Numbered from the stretch's first letter, positions 1-11,923 are shown. The stretch: DNA of 64,000 bases from Pseudomonas sp. VD-NE ins (GCF_031882575.1 NZ_CP134772.1:2127001-2191000), one strand, 5' to 3'. Numbers and translations: made by a program. The notes: generated by a model not told the origin, from the sequence alone.

Positions 1-1037
1 TCGCCGAGGTAGTACGAGTTGTCGGAGTGGAACATCGCGCGGTCAACGATCGACGCGGACAAGTCCGGCGAGCAGCCGCAGTTGCCGGCCAGGTCCATGT
101 TGATCCCGTGCAGGCGTCCGGTGCTGTCGAAGCCGACGTCATACTCGACGTAGAACGGGTGACGCTTGCCGGTCATCAGCATGTCTTCGACGCGCGGCAG
201 GCGCATCTTGGTCGGCTGGCCGGTGAGGTGCGCGACCACCGCGCACAGGCATGCAGGGCTGGCTGCCTGGGTTTCCTTGCCGCCGAAACCACCGCCCATG
301 CGGCGCATGTCGACGACGATTTTGTTCATCGACACGTCGAGCACTTCGGCGACCAGTTTCTGCACTTCGGTGGGGTTCTGCGTCGAGCAGTAGACGATCA
401 TGCCGCCGTCTTCGGTCGGCATTACCGAGGAGATTTGCGTCTCCAGGTAAAAGTGTTCCTGACCGCCGATGTGCAGCGTGCCTTGGATGCGGTGTTCAGC
501 CGTGGCCAGCGCAGAAACGGAGTCGCCGCGCTGGTGGGTGTGGCTGTCGAGGACGAAGTGGCGTTTGCGCAGGGCTTCGACCACATCAAGCACTGGCTCG
601 AGATCTTCGTATTCGATGATCGCGGCCATCGCCGCTTTGCGCGCGGTTTCCAGATCTTTCGCGGCGACGGCGAGCACCGGTTGACCGACGAATTGCACAT
701 CATCGATGGCCAGCAGCGGATCGCCCGGCATCAACGGGCCGATGTCTTTCAGGCCCGGCACGTCTTCGTGAGTGATGGCGATGCGCACGCCCTCGAAGGC
801 GTAGCACGGCGCGGTGTCGATGCTGATGATCTTTGCGTGGGCATGGTCCGACATGCGTGCATACAGGTGCAGCTGATTCGGAAATTCCAGGCGATCATCG
901 ATGTACTGCGCTTCACCGGACACGTGCTTGGCGGCGCTGTCGTGCTTGACGCTGCGGCCGACACCGGAGGTCAGGTCCTTGGCGAACAGTTCAGCCAGTT
1001 CAGCTTGGGTTTTTTCTACGCCGTGATGGTTAGACAT
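1..1037 (-). CDS. xdhB: Xanthine dehydrogenase, molybdenum-binding large subunit XdhB (partial, N-terminal part)
   Basis: This is the molybdopterin subunit that oxidises hypoxanthine and xanthine to urate in purine breakdown. About 345 N-terminal residues are present; the family is usually near 800 residues, so the C-terminal half lies beyond the left edge. Visible family marks are the opening ...VSGEAQYIDD, the GGQEHFYLE segment and the Moco-pocket motif MGGGFGGKE. The ATG at 1037 lies inside the end of xdhA (8-bp overlap), so the two are translationally coupled in one operon. An accessory-factor gene (xdhC) would be expected outside the window. Family assignment is firm; the product is incomplete only because of the window edge. 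Confidence 0.95.
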   Translation of the reverse strand, partial: MSNHHGVEKTQAELAELFAKDLTSGVGRSVKHDSAAKHVSGEAQYIDDRLEFPNQLHLYARMSDHAHAKIISIDTAPCYAFEGVRIAITHEDVPGLKDIGPLMPGDPLLAIDDVQFVGQPVLAVAAKDLETARKAAMAAIIEYEDLEPVLDVVEALRKRHFVLDSHTHQRGDSVSALATAEHRIQGTLHIGGQEHFYLETQISSVMPTEDGGMIVYCSTQNPTEVQKLVAEVLDVSMNKIVVDMRRMGGGFGGKETQAASPACLCAVVAHLTGQPTKMRLPRVEDMLMTGKRHPFYVEYDVGFDSTGRLHGINMDLAGNCGCSPDLSASIVDRAMFHSDNSYYLG

Positions 1038-2484
1038 AAGCGGTCACCCGAGTCTCGATGTGCGGTGTTTGCAGTTCGATGAAGTATTTACGCAGCAGGT
1101 TCTGCGCGCTGAGCAGGCGATATTCCTTGCTGGCGCGGAAGTCCGAAAGCGGCGTGAAATCTTCCGCTAGTGCGGCACAGGCGCGTTCGACCACGGCGTT
1201 GTTGAACGGCGCACCGATCAGCGCAGCTTCACAGTGGGCAGCGCGTTTCGGGATCGCGGCCATGCCGCCGAAGGCCATGCGCGCATCGGTGATCACACCG
1301 TTTTCGACGCGCAGGTTGAACGCGGCGCAGACGGCGGAGATGTCATCGTCCAGACGCTTCGACACTTTATAGGCGCGGAACAACTGTTCAGCCGTGGTGC
1401 GCGGGACGATGATCTTTTCGATGAATTCACTTTCCTGACGGGCCGTGACTTTGTAGTCGATGAAGTAATCGTCGAGGTTCAGGGTGCGGCGGGTTTCGCC
1501 CTTGCACAGCACAACCTGTGCGCCGAGAGCGATCAGCAGCGGTGGCGAGTCACCGATCGGCGAGGCGTTGCCGATGTTGCCGCCGAGGGTGCCCTGATTG
1601 CGGATTTGCAGCGAGGCGAAGCGATGCAGCAATTCGCCGAAGTCCGGGTACTCGGCGTTCAACGCTTCGTAGCAGTCGGAGAGGGCGGTGGCGGCACCGA
1701 TTTCAATGCGGTCTTCGAAGGTGTCGATGCGCTTCATTTCCGCGACGTTGCCGACGTAGATCATCACCGGCAGGGTGCGGTGGAACTGGGTAACTTCCAG
1801 TGCCAGATCGGTACCGCCAGCGAGCAGGCGCGCTTGTGGGTAAGCGTCGTAGAGATCGGCCAGATCAGCGACGGTCAGCGGCACCAGGCAGCGCTTGTCA
1901 CCGCTGTTGAGTTCGCCGATATCGGTCGGGGCGATGGCTTTGAGGCGCGCGATGGTCTCCGCTTCGCGGGCATCGAACTGATCCGGTTGCTTGCCGCAGC
2001 AGGATTGCTCGGCAGCCGCCAGAATCGGCCGGTAGCCGGTGCAACGGCAGAGGTTGCCGGCCAGCGCTTCGTGAGCCTTGGCGTGATCCGGTGCATCGCT
2101 GTTCTTTTGCAGGGCGAACAGCGACATGACGAAACCGGGGGTGCAGAAACCGCACTGCGAGCCGTGGCACTCGACCATGGCTTTTTGCACGCTGTGCAGT
2201 TCACCTTTGTGTTTGAGGTCTTCGACGCTGATCAGTTGTTTGCCGTGCAGCGACGAGACGAACGTCAGGCACGAATTGAGGCTGCGATAGCGAATGTGTT
2301 CGCGACCCTCGTCATCCGTTTGCAACTCGCCGACCACCACGGTGCAGGCGCCGCAGTCACCACTGGCGCAACCTTCTTTGGTGCCGGACTTGCCCACGTG
2401 TTCACGCAGGTAATTGAGCACAGTCAGATTCGGGTCCAGGGCGTGCTCGCTACGGAGTTCCTGGTTAAGTAAAAACTGGATCAC
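1030..2484 (-). CDS. xdhA: Xanthine dehydrogenase small subunit XdhA (2Fe-2S / FAD)
   Basis: This subunit passes electrons from the molybdenum site through two 2Fe-2S clusters and FAD to NAD+. Residues 1-80 form a plant-type ferredoxin domain with Cys39, Cys44, Cys47 and Cys71. Residues of about 110-155 hold the second cluster (CGFC ... CRC). From about 200 the FAD domain shows LLAGGTDLALE and GGNIGNASPIGD, followed by the CO dehydrogenase flavoprotein C-terminal domain. The 484-residue length is normal for bacterial XdhA. The start is a GTG preceded by GAGG at 6 bases, and the stop overlaps the xdhB start. The upstream gap to the divergent GntR gene carries palindromes that could be operators. 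Confidence 0.96.
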   Translation of the reverse strand: MIQFLLNQELRSEHALDPNLTVLNYLREHVGKSGTKEGCASGDCGACTVVVGELQTDDEGREHIRYRSLNSCLTFVSSLHGKQLISVEDLKHKGELHSVQKAMVECHGSQCGFCTPGFVMSLFALQKNSDAPDHAKAHEALAGNLCRCTGYRPILAAAEQSCCGKQPDQFDAREAETIARLKAIAPTDIGELNSGDKRCLVPLTVADLADLYDAYPQARLLAGGTDLALEVTQFHRTLPVMIYVGNVAEMKRIDTFEDRIEIGAATALSDCYEALNAEYPDFGELLHRFASLQIRNQGTLGGNIGNASPIGDSPPLLIALGAQVVLCKGETRRTLNLDDYFIDYKVTARQESEFIEKIIVPRTTAEQLFRAYKVSKRLDDDISAVCAAFNLRVENGVITDARMAFGGMAAIPKRAAHCEAALIGAPFNNAVVERACAALAEDFTPLSDFRASKEYRLLSAQNLLRKYFIELQTPHIETRVTAYV

Positions 2485-2542
2485 GGAAGGCCTCGCAGAC
2501 TCATTATTGTTGTTAACCGACTTGAGCCGAATTTAGCAGGTC

Positions 2543-2637
2543 TGACTTTTCGGTCAATGGTTTTCTGACTTAAAGGTCAGGAAAAAGCATTTCGTCGATC
2601 AACAACGTGTCTATTCAGTATTGACCTTCATTGGTCA
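2543..2637. promoter_or_regulatory. Cluster of three TGAC/GTCA palindromes between xdhA and the GntR regulator
   Basis: Three inverted repeats lie in the divergent gap: TGACTTTTCGGTCA at 2543-2556, TGACTTAAAGGTCA at 2566-2579 and TGACC-N6-GGTCA at 2622-2637. The first two have identical half-site spacing and centres 23 bp apart. Their placement between xdhA and a GntR-family gene suggests operator sites, but which regulator binds is inference. Confidence 0.5.
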
Positions 2638-2752
2638 CCCTGCTTTTTTGCGGGAATCGTGCCAAAAACCGCTGAGTGGGCACTCCGCCATGACCGTGCA
2701 TTTGCGCTACACTGCGCCGCTTGTGCAGATCGATAGAGTTTGAAGGACAACC

Positions 2753-3412
2753 ATGACGTTCAAGGCGCCGGACAGCCTCGCCGAGCAAATCGCTCACCAC
2801 CTCGCCGAACGCATCATTCGTGGCGAAATGAAGCCGGGAGAGCGCATCCAGGAACAGAAGGTCACGCTGGCCCTCAATGTCAGCCGCGGCTCGGTCCGCG
2901 AAGCCTTGCTGATCCTCGAACGCCGTCACCTGATCGCGATCCTGCCGCGTCGTGGTGCGCACGTCACCGAAATGACGCCGCACAAGGTGCAGAGCCTGTG
3001 CACGCTGATGAGCGAGCTGTACATCCTGCTCGGCAATTCGGTAGCCAATGGCTGGCAAGTGCAGTCGGACATGGCGCCGTTCGTGCAGATCCAGCAGCGC
3101 CTGACCGCCAGCTACGAGCGTCAGGACATCCGCAGCTTCGTCGACGACAGTTTCAGCGTGATGCGCGCGGCCTATCCGTTCGCCAACAATCCGTACCTAC
3201 AAGAAACGGTCGAGAACCTGCAACCGGCGATGAGCCGCGCCTACTTCCTCGCCCTCGAACAGCGCAAGGCCTCAATGAGCGAGTTCCTCGAACTGTTCGA
3301 ACGCCTGCTGGCCGCCGTGCTCGCCCGTGATTTGCCACAGATCCGCATCGTGCTGACGGCTTACGCCCAGCGCAGCTGCGATCTGGTGGTTTCCGCGCTG
3401 ACGGTTGCCTAA
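2753..3412 (+). CDS. GntR family (FadR/FCD subfamily) transcriptional regulator
   Basis: A 219-residue DNA-binding regulator. Residues of about 8-72 form the GntR winged helix (LAEQIAHHLAERIIRGEMKPGE ... SRGSVREAL). The rest is an alpha-helical FCD-type effector domain, in which the metal- or ligand-binding histidines common in that family are not obvious. It diverges from xdhA across a palindrome-rich 268-bp gap, so control of purine catabolism is plausible but unproven. The stop codon is only 2 bases before the smc start, so smc may be co-transcribed with it. The ATG sits just after a GAAGGACAACC ribosome-binding region. The effector is unknown. Confidence 0.88.
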   Translation: MTFKAPDSLAEQIAHHLAERIIRGEMKPGERIQEQKVTLALNVSRGSVREALLILERRHLIAILPRRGAHVTEMTPHKVQSLCTLMSELYILLGNSVANGWQVQSDMAPFVQIQQRLTASYERQDIRSFVDDSFSVMRAAYPFANNPYLQETVENLQPAMSRAYFLALEQRKASMSEFLELFERLLAAVLARDLPQIRIVLTAYAQRSCDLVVSALTVA

Positions 3413-3414
3413 GC

Positions 3415-6400
3415 GTGCGGCTCAAGTGCATCAAACTGGCGGGATTCAAATCCTTCGTCGACCCGACCACGGTGAACTTCCCCAGTAACATGGCGGCGGT
3501 CGTCGGGCCGAACGGTTGCGGCAAGTCGAATATCATCGACGCCGTACGCTGGGTGATGGGCGAGAGTTCGGCGAAGAACCTCCGTGGCGAGTCGATGACC
3601 GACGTCATCTTCAACGGCTCGACCAGCCGCAAACCGGTGAGTCAAGCGAGTATCGAGCTGGTTTTCGACAACTCCGACGGCACGCTGCTGGGCGAGTACG
3701 CCGCCTACGCCGAGATTTCGATTCGCCGTAAAGTCACCCGCGACAGCCAGACCACGTATTACCTCAACGGCACCAAATGCCGGCGTCGCGACATCACCGA
3801 TATTTTCCTCGGCACCGGCCTCGGCCCGCGCAGCTACTCGATCATCGAGCAGGGGATGATCTCCAAGCTGATCGAATCCAAGCCGGAAGATCTGCGCAAC
3901 TTCATCGAAGAAGCCGCCGGCATCTCCAAGTACAAGGAGCGCCGCCGCGAGACCGAAAACCGTATCCGCCGCACCCATGAAAACCTCGCGCGTCTGACTG
4001 ACCTGCGCGATGAGCTGGAGCGCCAACTCGAACGCCTGCACCGCCAGGCCGAAGCGGCGAAGAAGTATCAGGAATTCAAAGCTGAAGAACGCCAGCTCAA
4101 GGCGCAACTGTCGGCCTTGCGCTGGCAGGATCTGAATGATCAGGTTGGCCAGCGCGAGTCGATCATCGGCACCCAGGAAGTCAGTTTCGAAGCCTTGGTC
4201 GCCGAGCAGCGCAATGCCGACGCGGCCATTGAGCGCCTGCGCGACGGTCACCATGACCTGTCCGAGCGCTTCAATCTGGTGCAAGGGCGCTTCTATTCGG
4301 TCGGCGGCGACATCGCCCGGGTCGAGCAGAGCATCCAGCACGGCCAGCAGCGTCTGCGGCAGTTGCAGGACGACTTGAAAGAGGCCGAGCGCGCCCGTCT
4401 GGAAACCGAGTCGCACCTGGGCCACGACCGCACGTTGCTGCTGACCCTCGGCGAAGAGCTGGACATGCTCACCCCCGAGCAGGAAGTCACCAGCGCTGCC
4501 GCCGAAGAGGCTGCTGCCGCGCTGGAAGATTCCGAATCCGTCATGCACGGCTGGCAGGAGCAGTGGGACGCTTTCAACCTGACCGCTGCCGAACCGCGTC
4601 GTCAGGCCGAAGTCCAGCAGTCGCGCATCCAGCAGCTGGAAACCAGCATGGAGCGTCTGGCTGATCGGCAGAAACGTCTCGGTGAAGAACGCGCGTTGCT
4701 CTCGGCTGATCCGGAAGACGCGGCGATCATGGAACTCAATGAGCAGCTCGCCGAGTCCGAAGCGACGCTCGAAGATTTGCAGACCAGTGAGGAAGCGCAG
4801 GTCGAAAAGCTTGAACAACTGCGTCAGGAATTGCAGCAAGCGCTGATCGCGCAGCAGCAGGCGCAGGGTGATCTGCAGCGGCTCAACGGTCGCCTGGCGT
4901 CCCTCGAAGCTTTGCAGCAAGCCGCGCTCGATCCGGGCACCGGCACCGCCGAATGGCTGAAGGAACACAACCTCGCCGAGCGTCCGCGTCTGGCCGAAGG
5001 CCTGAAGGTCGAGGCGGGTTGGGAGCTGGCGGTGGAAACCGTGCTCGGCGCCGATCTGCAAGCGGTGCTGGTCGACGACTTCAGCGGATTCGATTTGTCC
5101 GGATTCACCCAAGGCGATCTGCGCCTGCTCAGCCCGGCCAGCGATGGCGTGCGTGTGGCGGGCAGCTTGCTGGATAAAGTCGACGCGCAGATCGATCTGT
5201 CGCCGTGGCTCGGTCAGGTCAAACCGGTCGACAGCCTTGAGCAGGCCTTGGCTTTGCGCGGGCAGTTGAGCGCTGGCGAGAGTTTGATCAGCCGCGACGG
5301 TTACTGGGTCGGTCGGCACTTTTTACGCGTACGACGGGCCAGCGAAGCGGAAAGCGGCATGCTCGCCCGTGGCCAGGAAATCGAAGCGCTGCACCTCGAG
5401 CGCGAAGAGAAAGAAGCCACGGTCGAGGCCATGGAAACCCGTCTGCAAACCCTGCGCGCGCAACAGCGTCAGCAGGAAAACGGCCGCGAGCATTTGCGTC
5501 GTTTGCTGCAAGACGAAGCGCGTCAGCAAGGCGAGTTGAAAGCGCAACTGTCCGCCGGTAAAGCCAAGGCTGAACAGCTCACCCTGCGTCGTACTCGTCT
5601 CGATGAGGAGCTGGTCGAACTCGGCGAGCAACGCGAACTCGAGCACGAACAGATCGGCGAAGCGCGCATGCAATTGCAGGAAGCGCTGGATGCCATGGCG
5701 CTGGACACCGAACAGCGTGAGTTGCTGCTGGCCCAGCGCGACAGCCTGCGCGAACGCCTCGACCGTGTGCGTCAGGAAGCGCGGCAGCACAAGGATCACG
5801 CGCATCAATTGGCCGTGCGTCTCGGCTCGTTGCGCGCGCAGCACGACTCCACGCGTCAGGCGCTGGAGCGTCTGGAAATGCAGGCCGAGCGCCTCACCGA
5901 AAAGCGTGAACAGTTGAGTCTGAACCTGGAGGAGGGCGAGGCGCCGCTGGAAGAGCTGCGCCTGAAACTCGAAGAGTTGCTCGATAAGCGCATGACCGTC
6001 GACGAAGAGCTGAAGACCGCGCAGATCGCCCTCGAAGACGCCGATCGCGAATTGCGCGACGCGGAAAAACGCCGGACTCAGGCTGAGCAGCAATCGCAGT
6101 TGATTCGTGGCCAGCTCGAACAGCAACGCATGGAATGGCAAGCCCTGACCGTGCGCCGCAAGGCTCTACAGGATCAATTGCTCGAAGACGGCTACGATCT
6201 CAACGGCGTGCTCGCGACATTAACCGCGCAAGCCAGTGAACGCGAAGCCGAAGAAGAACTCGAACGCATCAATGCGCGGATTCAGCGCTTGGGTGCGATC
6301 AACCTCGCGGCCATCGATGAATACACGCAACAATCCGAGCGTAAACGTTATCTGGATGCGCAGGACGCCGATCTGGTCGAAGCACTGGAGACCCTGGAAA

Positions 6401-6903
6401 ACGTCATTCGCAAGATCGACAAGGAAACCCGTAATCGCTTCAAAGATACCTTTGATCAGATCAATGGCGGTTTACAGGCGCTTTTCCCAAAAGTTTTCGG
6501 TGGCGGGCGCGCGTATTTGGAACTGACGGGCGAAGATCTACTCGATACAGGGGTAACGATCATGGCGCAGCCGCCAGGGAAGAAGAACAGCACCATCCAT
6601 TTGCTCTCCGGCGGGGAAAAAGCCCTGACCGCGCTGGCACTGGTGTTTGCCATCTTCAAATTGAACCCGGCGCCGTTCTGCATGCTCGATGAAGTTGACG
6701 CGCCGCTGGATGACGCTAACGTTGGACGCTACGCACGCTTGGTCAAAGAGATGTCGCAGACCGTGCAGTTCATCTATATCACCCACAACAAGATCGCCAT
6801 GGAAATGGCTGAGCAGTTGATGGGCGTGACGATGCATGAACCGGGTTGTTCGCGACTGGTAGCCGTGGATGTCGAGGAGGCGATGGCGATGGTGGACGCC
6901 TAG
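3415..6903 (+). CDS. smc: Chromosome partition/condensation protein SMC
   Basis: This is the structural-maintenance-of-chromosomes ATPase that compacts and segregates DNA with ScpA and ScpB. The 1162 residues show the full architecture. The N-terminal Walker A is GPNGCGKSN (about 33-41), followed by a long coiled coil of Glu/Arg/Leu/Gln. A hinge occupies about 510-650 (...VETVLGADLQAVLVDDF...), then comes the returning coiled coil. The C-terminal head has the signature LSGGEKALTALAL and Walker B CMLDEVDAPLDDANV. It starts with GTG at 3415, 2 bases after the regulator's stop codon. zipA and ligA follow, as in other pseudomonads. Very long open frames on the opposite strand are codon-bias shadows. 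Confidence 0.98.
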   Translation: MRLKCIKLAGFKSFVDPTTVNFPSNMAAVVGPNGCGKSNIIDAVRWVMGESSAKNLRGESMTDVIFNGSTSRKPVSQASIELVFDNSDGTLLGEYAAYAEISIRRKVTRDSQTTYYLNGTKCRRRDITDIFLGTGLGPRSYSIIEQGMISKLIESKPEDLRNFIEEAAGISKYKERRRETENRIRRTHENLARLTDLRDELERQLERLHRQAEAAKKYQEFKAEERQLKAQLSALRWQDLNDQVGQRESIIGTQEVSFEALVAEQRNADAAIERLRDGHHDLSERFNLVQGRFYSVGGDIARVEQSIQHGQQRLRQLQDDLKEAERARLETESHLGHDRTLLLTLGEELDMLTPEQEVTSAAAEEAAAALEDSESVMHGWQEQWDAFNLTAAEPRRQAEVQQSRIQQLETSMERLADRQKRLGEERALLSADPEDAAIMELNEQLAESEATLEDLQTSEEAQVEKLEQLRQELQQALIAQQQAQGDLQRLNGRLASLEALQQAALDPGTGTAEWLKEHNLAERPRLAEGLKVEAGWELAVETVLGADLQAVLVDDFSGFDLSGFTQGDLRLLSPASDGVRVAGSLLDKVDAQIDLSPWLGQVKPVDSLEQALALRGQLSAGESLISRDGYWVGRHFLRVRRASEAESGMLARGQEIEALHLEREEKEATVEAMETRLQTLRAQQRQQENGREHLRRLLQDEARQQGELKAQLSAGKAKAEQLTLRRTRLDEELVELGEQRELEHEQIGEARMQLQEALDAMALDTEQRELLLAQRDSLRERLDRVRQEARQHKDHAHQLAVRLGSLRAQHDSTRQALERLEMQAERLTEKREQLSLNLEEGEAPLEELRLKLEELLDKRMTVDEELKTAQIALEDADRELRDAEKRRTQAEQQSQLIRGQLEQQRMEWQALTVRRKALQDQLLEDGYDLNGVLATLTAQASEREAEEELERINARIQRLGAINLAAIDEYTQQSERKRYLDAQDADLVEALETLENVIRKIDKETRNRFKDTFDQINGGLQALFPKVFGGGRAYLELTGEDLLDTGVTIMAQPPGKKNSTIHLLSGGEKALTALALVFAIFKLNPAPFCMLDEVDAPLDDANVGRYARLVKEMSQTVQFIYITHNKIAMEMAEQLMGVTMHEPGCSRLVAVDVEEAMAMVDA

Positions 6904-6909
6904 CGGCGC

Positions 6910-6948
6910 AGCTTCTAGCGACAAGCTTTGAGCTACAAGCTAGAAGCT
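6910..6948. repeat. Inverted repeat after smc
   Basis: AGCTTCTAGC at 6910-6919 and its exact complement GCTAGAAGCT at 6939-6948 flank a 19-base loop just after the smc stop. There is no poly-T run, so it looks more like a dispersed palindromic repeat than a classical terminator. The rest of the gap to zipA (6949-7163) is moderately AT-rich and probably holds the zipA promoter, though I see no clear hexamers. Confidence 0.6.
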
Positions 6949-7163
6949 TACGGCTCGAAGCCTGAGCGAAGCGAGCCCACAATTTGCGCAGCGATTTCGA
7001 CAGACGGTGTAAAGTTGTCTTTGGTCGTGCTAGTTTAATGTCAATTTTTCGTATACGTGGGCAAAACGCCTGTCAGAACATAGAGTTGGCGCCACGTTTT
7101 AAAGCGGTTTGCACAATGTAAACCCCTTATTTTTCAGCATTTTTTATAGAGGCACGGGATTAC

Positions 7164-8027
7164 ATGGAAATCGGTCTGCGCGAGTGGCTGATCGTCATCG
7201 GCATCATTGTGATAGCCGGTATTCTTTTCGATGGCTGGCGCCGTATGCGCGGCGGCAAGGGAAAACTGAAATTCCGTCTTGACCGAAGTCTGTCCAACCT
7301 GCCGGACGAGGACACCAGCGCTGAGCTGTTGGGCCCGGCCCGTGTACTGGATACGCACCAAGAGCCACAGCTGGATGAACACGATCTGCCGTCGGTGAGC
7401 ATGCCGGCCCGCGAAGCACGCGAGCCTCGCGAGTCCGGCTCGAAACGTGGCAAGCGTGGCGGCAACGGCCCGGCTCAGGGCGACCTGAACCTCGACCTGG
7501 ATCTGGACGGCGGCCCGAGCTTCAGCAGTCGTGACGACGATTTCGTTGAAGGTACAAAACCTGCGCCAGCGGTGGCCGACAAGGATCAACCGCAAGCCGA
7601 AGAAGTCTTGGTCATCAGTGTGATCTGCCGTGACGCTGCCGGCTTCAAAGGCCCGGCGCTGTTGCAGAACATCCTGGAAAGCGGTCTGCGTTTCGGCGAG
7701 ATGGATATTTTCCACCGCCACGAAAGCATGGCCGGCAACGGTGAAGTGCTGTTCTCCATGGCCAATGCGGTCAAGCCGGGCATTTTTGATCTGGACGACA
7801 TCGACCATTTCAGCACCCCGGCGGTGAGCTTCTTCCTCGGCCTGCCAGGCCCGCGTCATCCGAAGCAGGCCTTCGACGTGATGGTGGCCGCAGCCCGCAA
7901 GTTGTCGCAGGAACTGAACGGCGAGCTGAAAGATGACCAGCGCAGTGTTCTGACCGCGCAGACCATCGAGCACTACCGTCAGCGCATCGTTGAATTCGAA
8001 CGCCGCGCCCTGACCCAGAAGCGCTAA
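7164..8027 (+). CDS. zipA: Cell division protein ZipA
   Basis: ZipA anchors FtsZ rings to the inner membrane and is essential for divisome assembly in gammaproteobacteria. In the 287 residues, positions of about 5-22 form the single N-terminal membrane anchor ([18 protein letters not shown]), followed by a positive cluster. A charged, low-complexity linker runs to about residue 140. The C-terminal FtsZ-binding domain begins near [16 protein letters not shown] and contains the MDIFHRH and VKPGIFD segments typical of the fold. The ATG follows a GAGG-containing ribosome-binding region. It lies between smc and ligA, a conserved neighbourhood. Confidence 0.96.
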   Translation: MEIGLREWLIVIGIIVIAGILFDGWRRMRGGKGKLKFRLDRSLSNLPDEDTSAELLGPARVLDTHQEPQLDEHDLPSVSMPAREAREPRESGSKRGKRGGNGPAQGDLNLDLDLDGGPSFSSRDDDFVEGTKPAPAVADKDQPQAEEVLVISVICRDAAGFKGPALLQNILESGLRFGEMDIFHRHESMAGNGEVLFSMANAVKPGIFDLDDIDHFSTPAVSFFLGLPGPRHPKQAFDVMVAAARKLSQELNGELKDDQRSVLTAQTIEHYRQRIVEFERRALTQKR

Positions 8028-8032
8028 GGCCA

Positions 8033-8116
8033 AGATCAAAAGATCGCAACCTCGTTTCACTCGACAGCTCCTACAGGAATGCGATTTCTGTAGGAGTTGC
8101 CGAAGGCTGCGATCTT
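8033..8116. repeat. REP-type inverted repeat (GATCAAAAGATCGCA family)
   Basis: Two imperfect, inverted copies of a GATCGCAGCC...AGCTCCTACAG unit lie between zipA and ligA. Related doublets recur in this window at 22612-22702, 42141-42216 and 56048-56143, which marks it as a dispersed intergenic repeat. Confidence 0.8.
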
Positions 8117-8176
8117 TGCTTCAGCTGCCACAGATAGATGAATTAGAGCAGCCTCGGCTGCTCTTTTGCTTTATGA

Positions 8177-10541
<2,365 letters not shown>

Positions 10542-10543
<2 letters not shown>

Positions 10544-10645
10544 TCGTTCCCACGCTCCCGCGTGGGATGCCACCCCGGACGCTCCGCGTCCGTTGTGATG
10601 CAGAGCGTCAATGAATGCATTCCCACGCAGAGCGGTGGAACGATC
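10542..10645. repeat. Dispersed palindromic repeat (GATCGTTCCCACGC...GCGTGGAACGATC type)
   Basis: The stretch opens with GATCGTTCCCACGCTCCCGC and closes with its near complement. Inside is a second inverted pair, ACGCTCCGCGTCC / CAGAGCGTC. It follows the ligA stop directly and separates ligA from the next gene. It has the form of an intergenic REP-like element. Confidence 0.75.
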
Positions 10646-10693
10646 AACCCGCAAGAATGATCTAGTCTTGGCAAGCCCCAGGGAGAGATCGCC

Positions 10694-11857
10694 ATGCACC
10701 GCTTTTTCGAGCAGCTCAGTTCCCGCATCATCGCGCCGTTCGTGGGCGAATCCTCACGCAACAGCAAAGTCTGGCCGTGCCGCTGCGGCCAGTCGCTGTT
10801 CTTTCGCAACAGCCAGTGCCTGGCCTGTAACGCTTTGCTCGGTTATCAACCGGAAGAAAGTCGCCTGACTTCGCTGCAGCCGGGGCCGTACGAGGGCACC
10901 TGGACGCTCGACGCCGACCCCGACTCGGGATTGTTCCGCCGCTGCGCCAACCTCGACACGCCTGCCGCGTGCAACTGGCTGTTGCCGGCCAACGATCACG
11001 ACAGCCTGTGCGTCGCTTGCAGCCTCAACCACACAATCCCTGACTTGTCCGATCCAGACAACCCCGAGCGCTGGCGCAAAGTCGAAATCGCCAAGCGTCG
11101 CCTCGTCGCGCAACTGATCACCCTTGGCCTGCAAGTCATCCCGAAAACCGTGGATGAAGACACCGGGCTGGCCTTCGATTTCATCGGCGTCGACCTCGAA
11201 GGCAACGCGCCGATGACCGGCCACGCCAACGGCCTGATCACCCTCGACATCAAAGAAGCTGACGATGCCCACCGTGAGCAGGTGAGGGCGGCGATGCATG
11301 AACCCTACCGCACACTGCTCGGGCATTTTCGTCATGAGGTCGGCCATTATTACTGGGATCGCCTGATCGCCAACGGCCCCTGGCTCGATTCATTCCGCAG
11401 CCTGTTCGGCGACGAACGCGCCAGTTACGCCGAGGCGCTTGATCGTCACTATCAGCAAGGCGCACCGCTGGACTGGCCGCAGCACTACGTCAGTGCCTAC
11501 GCAACCATGCACCCGTGGGAAGACTGGGCGGAAACCTGGGCGCATTACCTGCACATGATGGACGCCGTGGACACGGCGTTGGGTTTTGGCATGAGCGCAC
11601 GGGAAATGGATTTCGACTACCAGCCGTTTCCGACCAGCACGCTGTACGACCCGGAGCATCCCGGTGGCGAGGCGTTTCTGTCATTCGTCAACGCGTGGAT
11701 TGAACTGGCCGGGATGCTCAACGAATTGTCACGGAGCATGGGCCAGCCGGATTTCTACCCGTTCGTGCTGCCGGCGGCGGCGATTGCCAAGTTGCACTTC
11801 ATTCACCTGGTGATCCAGCAGGCGGGCGGCAGGGCGGACGAGGTTCTGGCCCTGTAG
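10694..11857 (+). CDS. Zinc-ribbon putative metallopeptidase (COG4307-like)
   Basis: A 387-residue soluble protein of a conserved but poorly characterised family. The N-terminus has a zinc ribbon with Cys pairs CRC ... CLAC (about 29-46). A second cysteine-rich stretch (CANLDTPAACNW ... CVAC) runs to about residue 113. A gluzincin-like HEVGHYYWD motif near residue 218, followed by a conserved Asp/Glu-rich helix and the HPWEDWAETWAHYLH region, supports metal-dependent peptidase chemistry. The substrate is unknown. The ATG is preceded by GGGAGAG. It stands alone between the ligA repeat and ffs. Annotation as a peptidase rests on the HExxH-type motif only. Confidence 0.8.
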   Translation: MHRFFEQLSSRIIAPFVGESSRNSKVWPCRCGQSLFFRNSQCLACNALLGYQPEESRLTSLQPGPYEGTWTLDADPDSGLFRRCANLDTPAACNWLLPANDHDSLCVACSLNHTIPDLSDPDNPERWRKVEIAKRRLVAQLITLGLQVIPKTVDEDTGLAFDFIGVDLEGNAPMTGHANGLITLDIKEADDAHREQVRAAMHEPYRTLLGHFRHEVGHYYWDRLIANGPWLDSFRSLFGDERASYAEALDRHYQQGAPLDWPQHYVSAYATMHPWEDWAETWAHYLHMMDAVDTALGFGMSAREMDFDYQPFPTSTLYDPEHPGGEAFLSFVNAWIELAGMLNELSRSMGQPDFYPFVLPAAAIAKLHFIHLVIQQAGGRADEVLAL

Positions 11858-11923
11858 GCGCTGCCGCAGGCTGCGATCTTTATGTCCTTGAACCCGTTCA
11901 TATTTTTAATCTGCAACCAACGG

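Noticed and set aside
27..2472. Plus-strand frames of 351 and 412 codons opposite xdhB/xdhA
   Set aside because: Antisense shadows of well-conserved xanthine dehydrogenase genes.
3409..6141. Long minus-strand frames (636 and 272 codons) opposite smc
   Set aside because: Leu/Gln/Arg-rich translations with no family features, exactly antisense to the SMC coiled coil and hinge.
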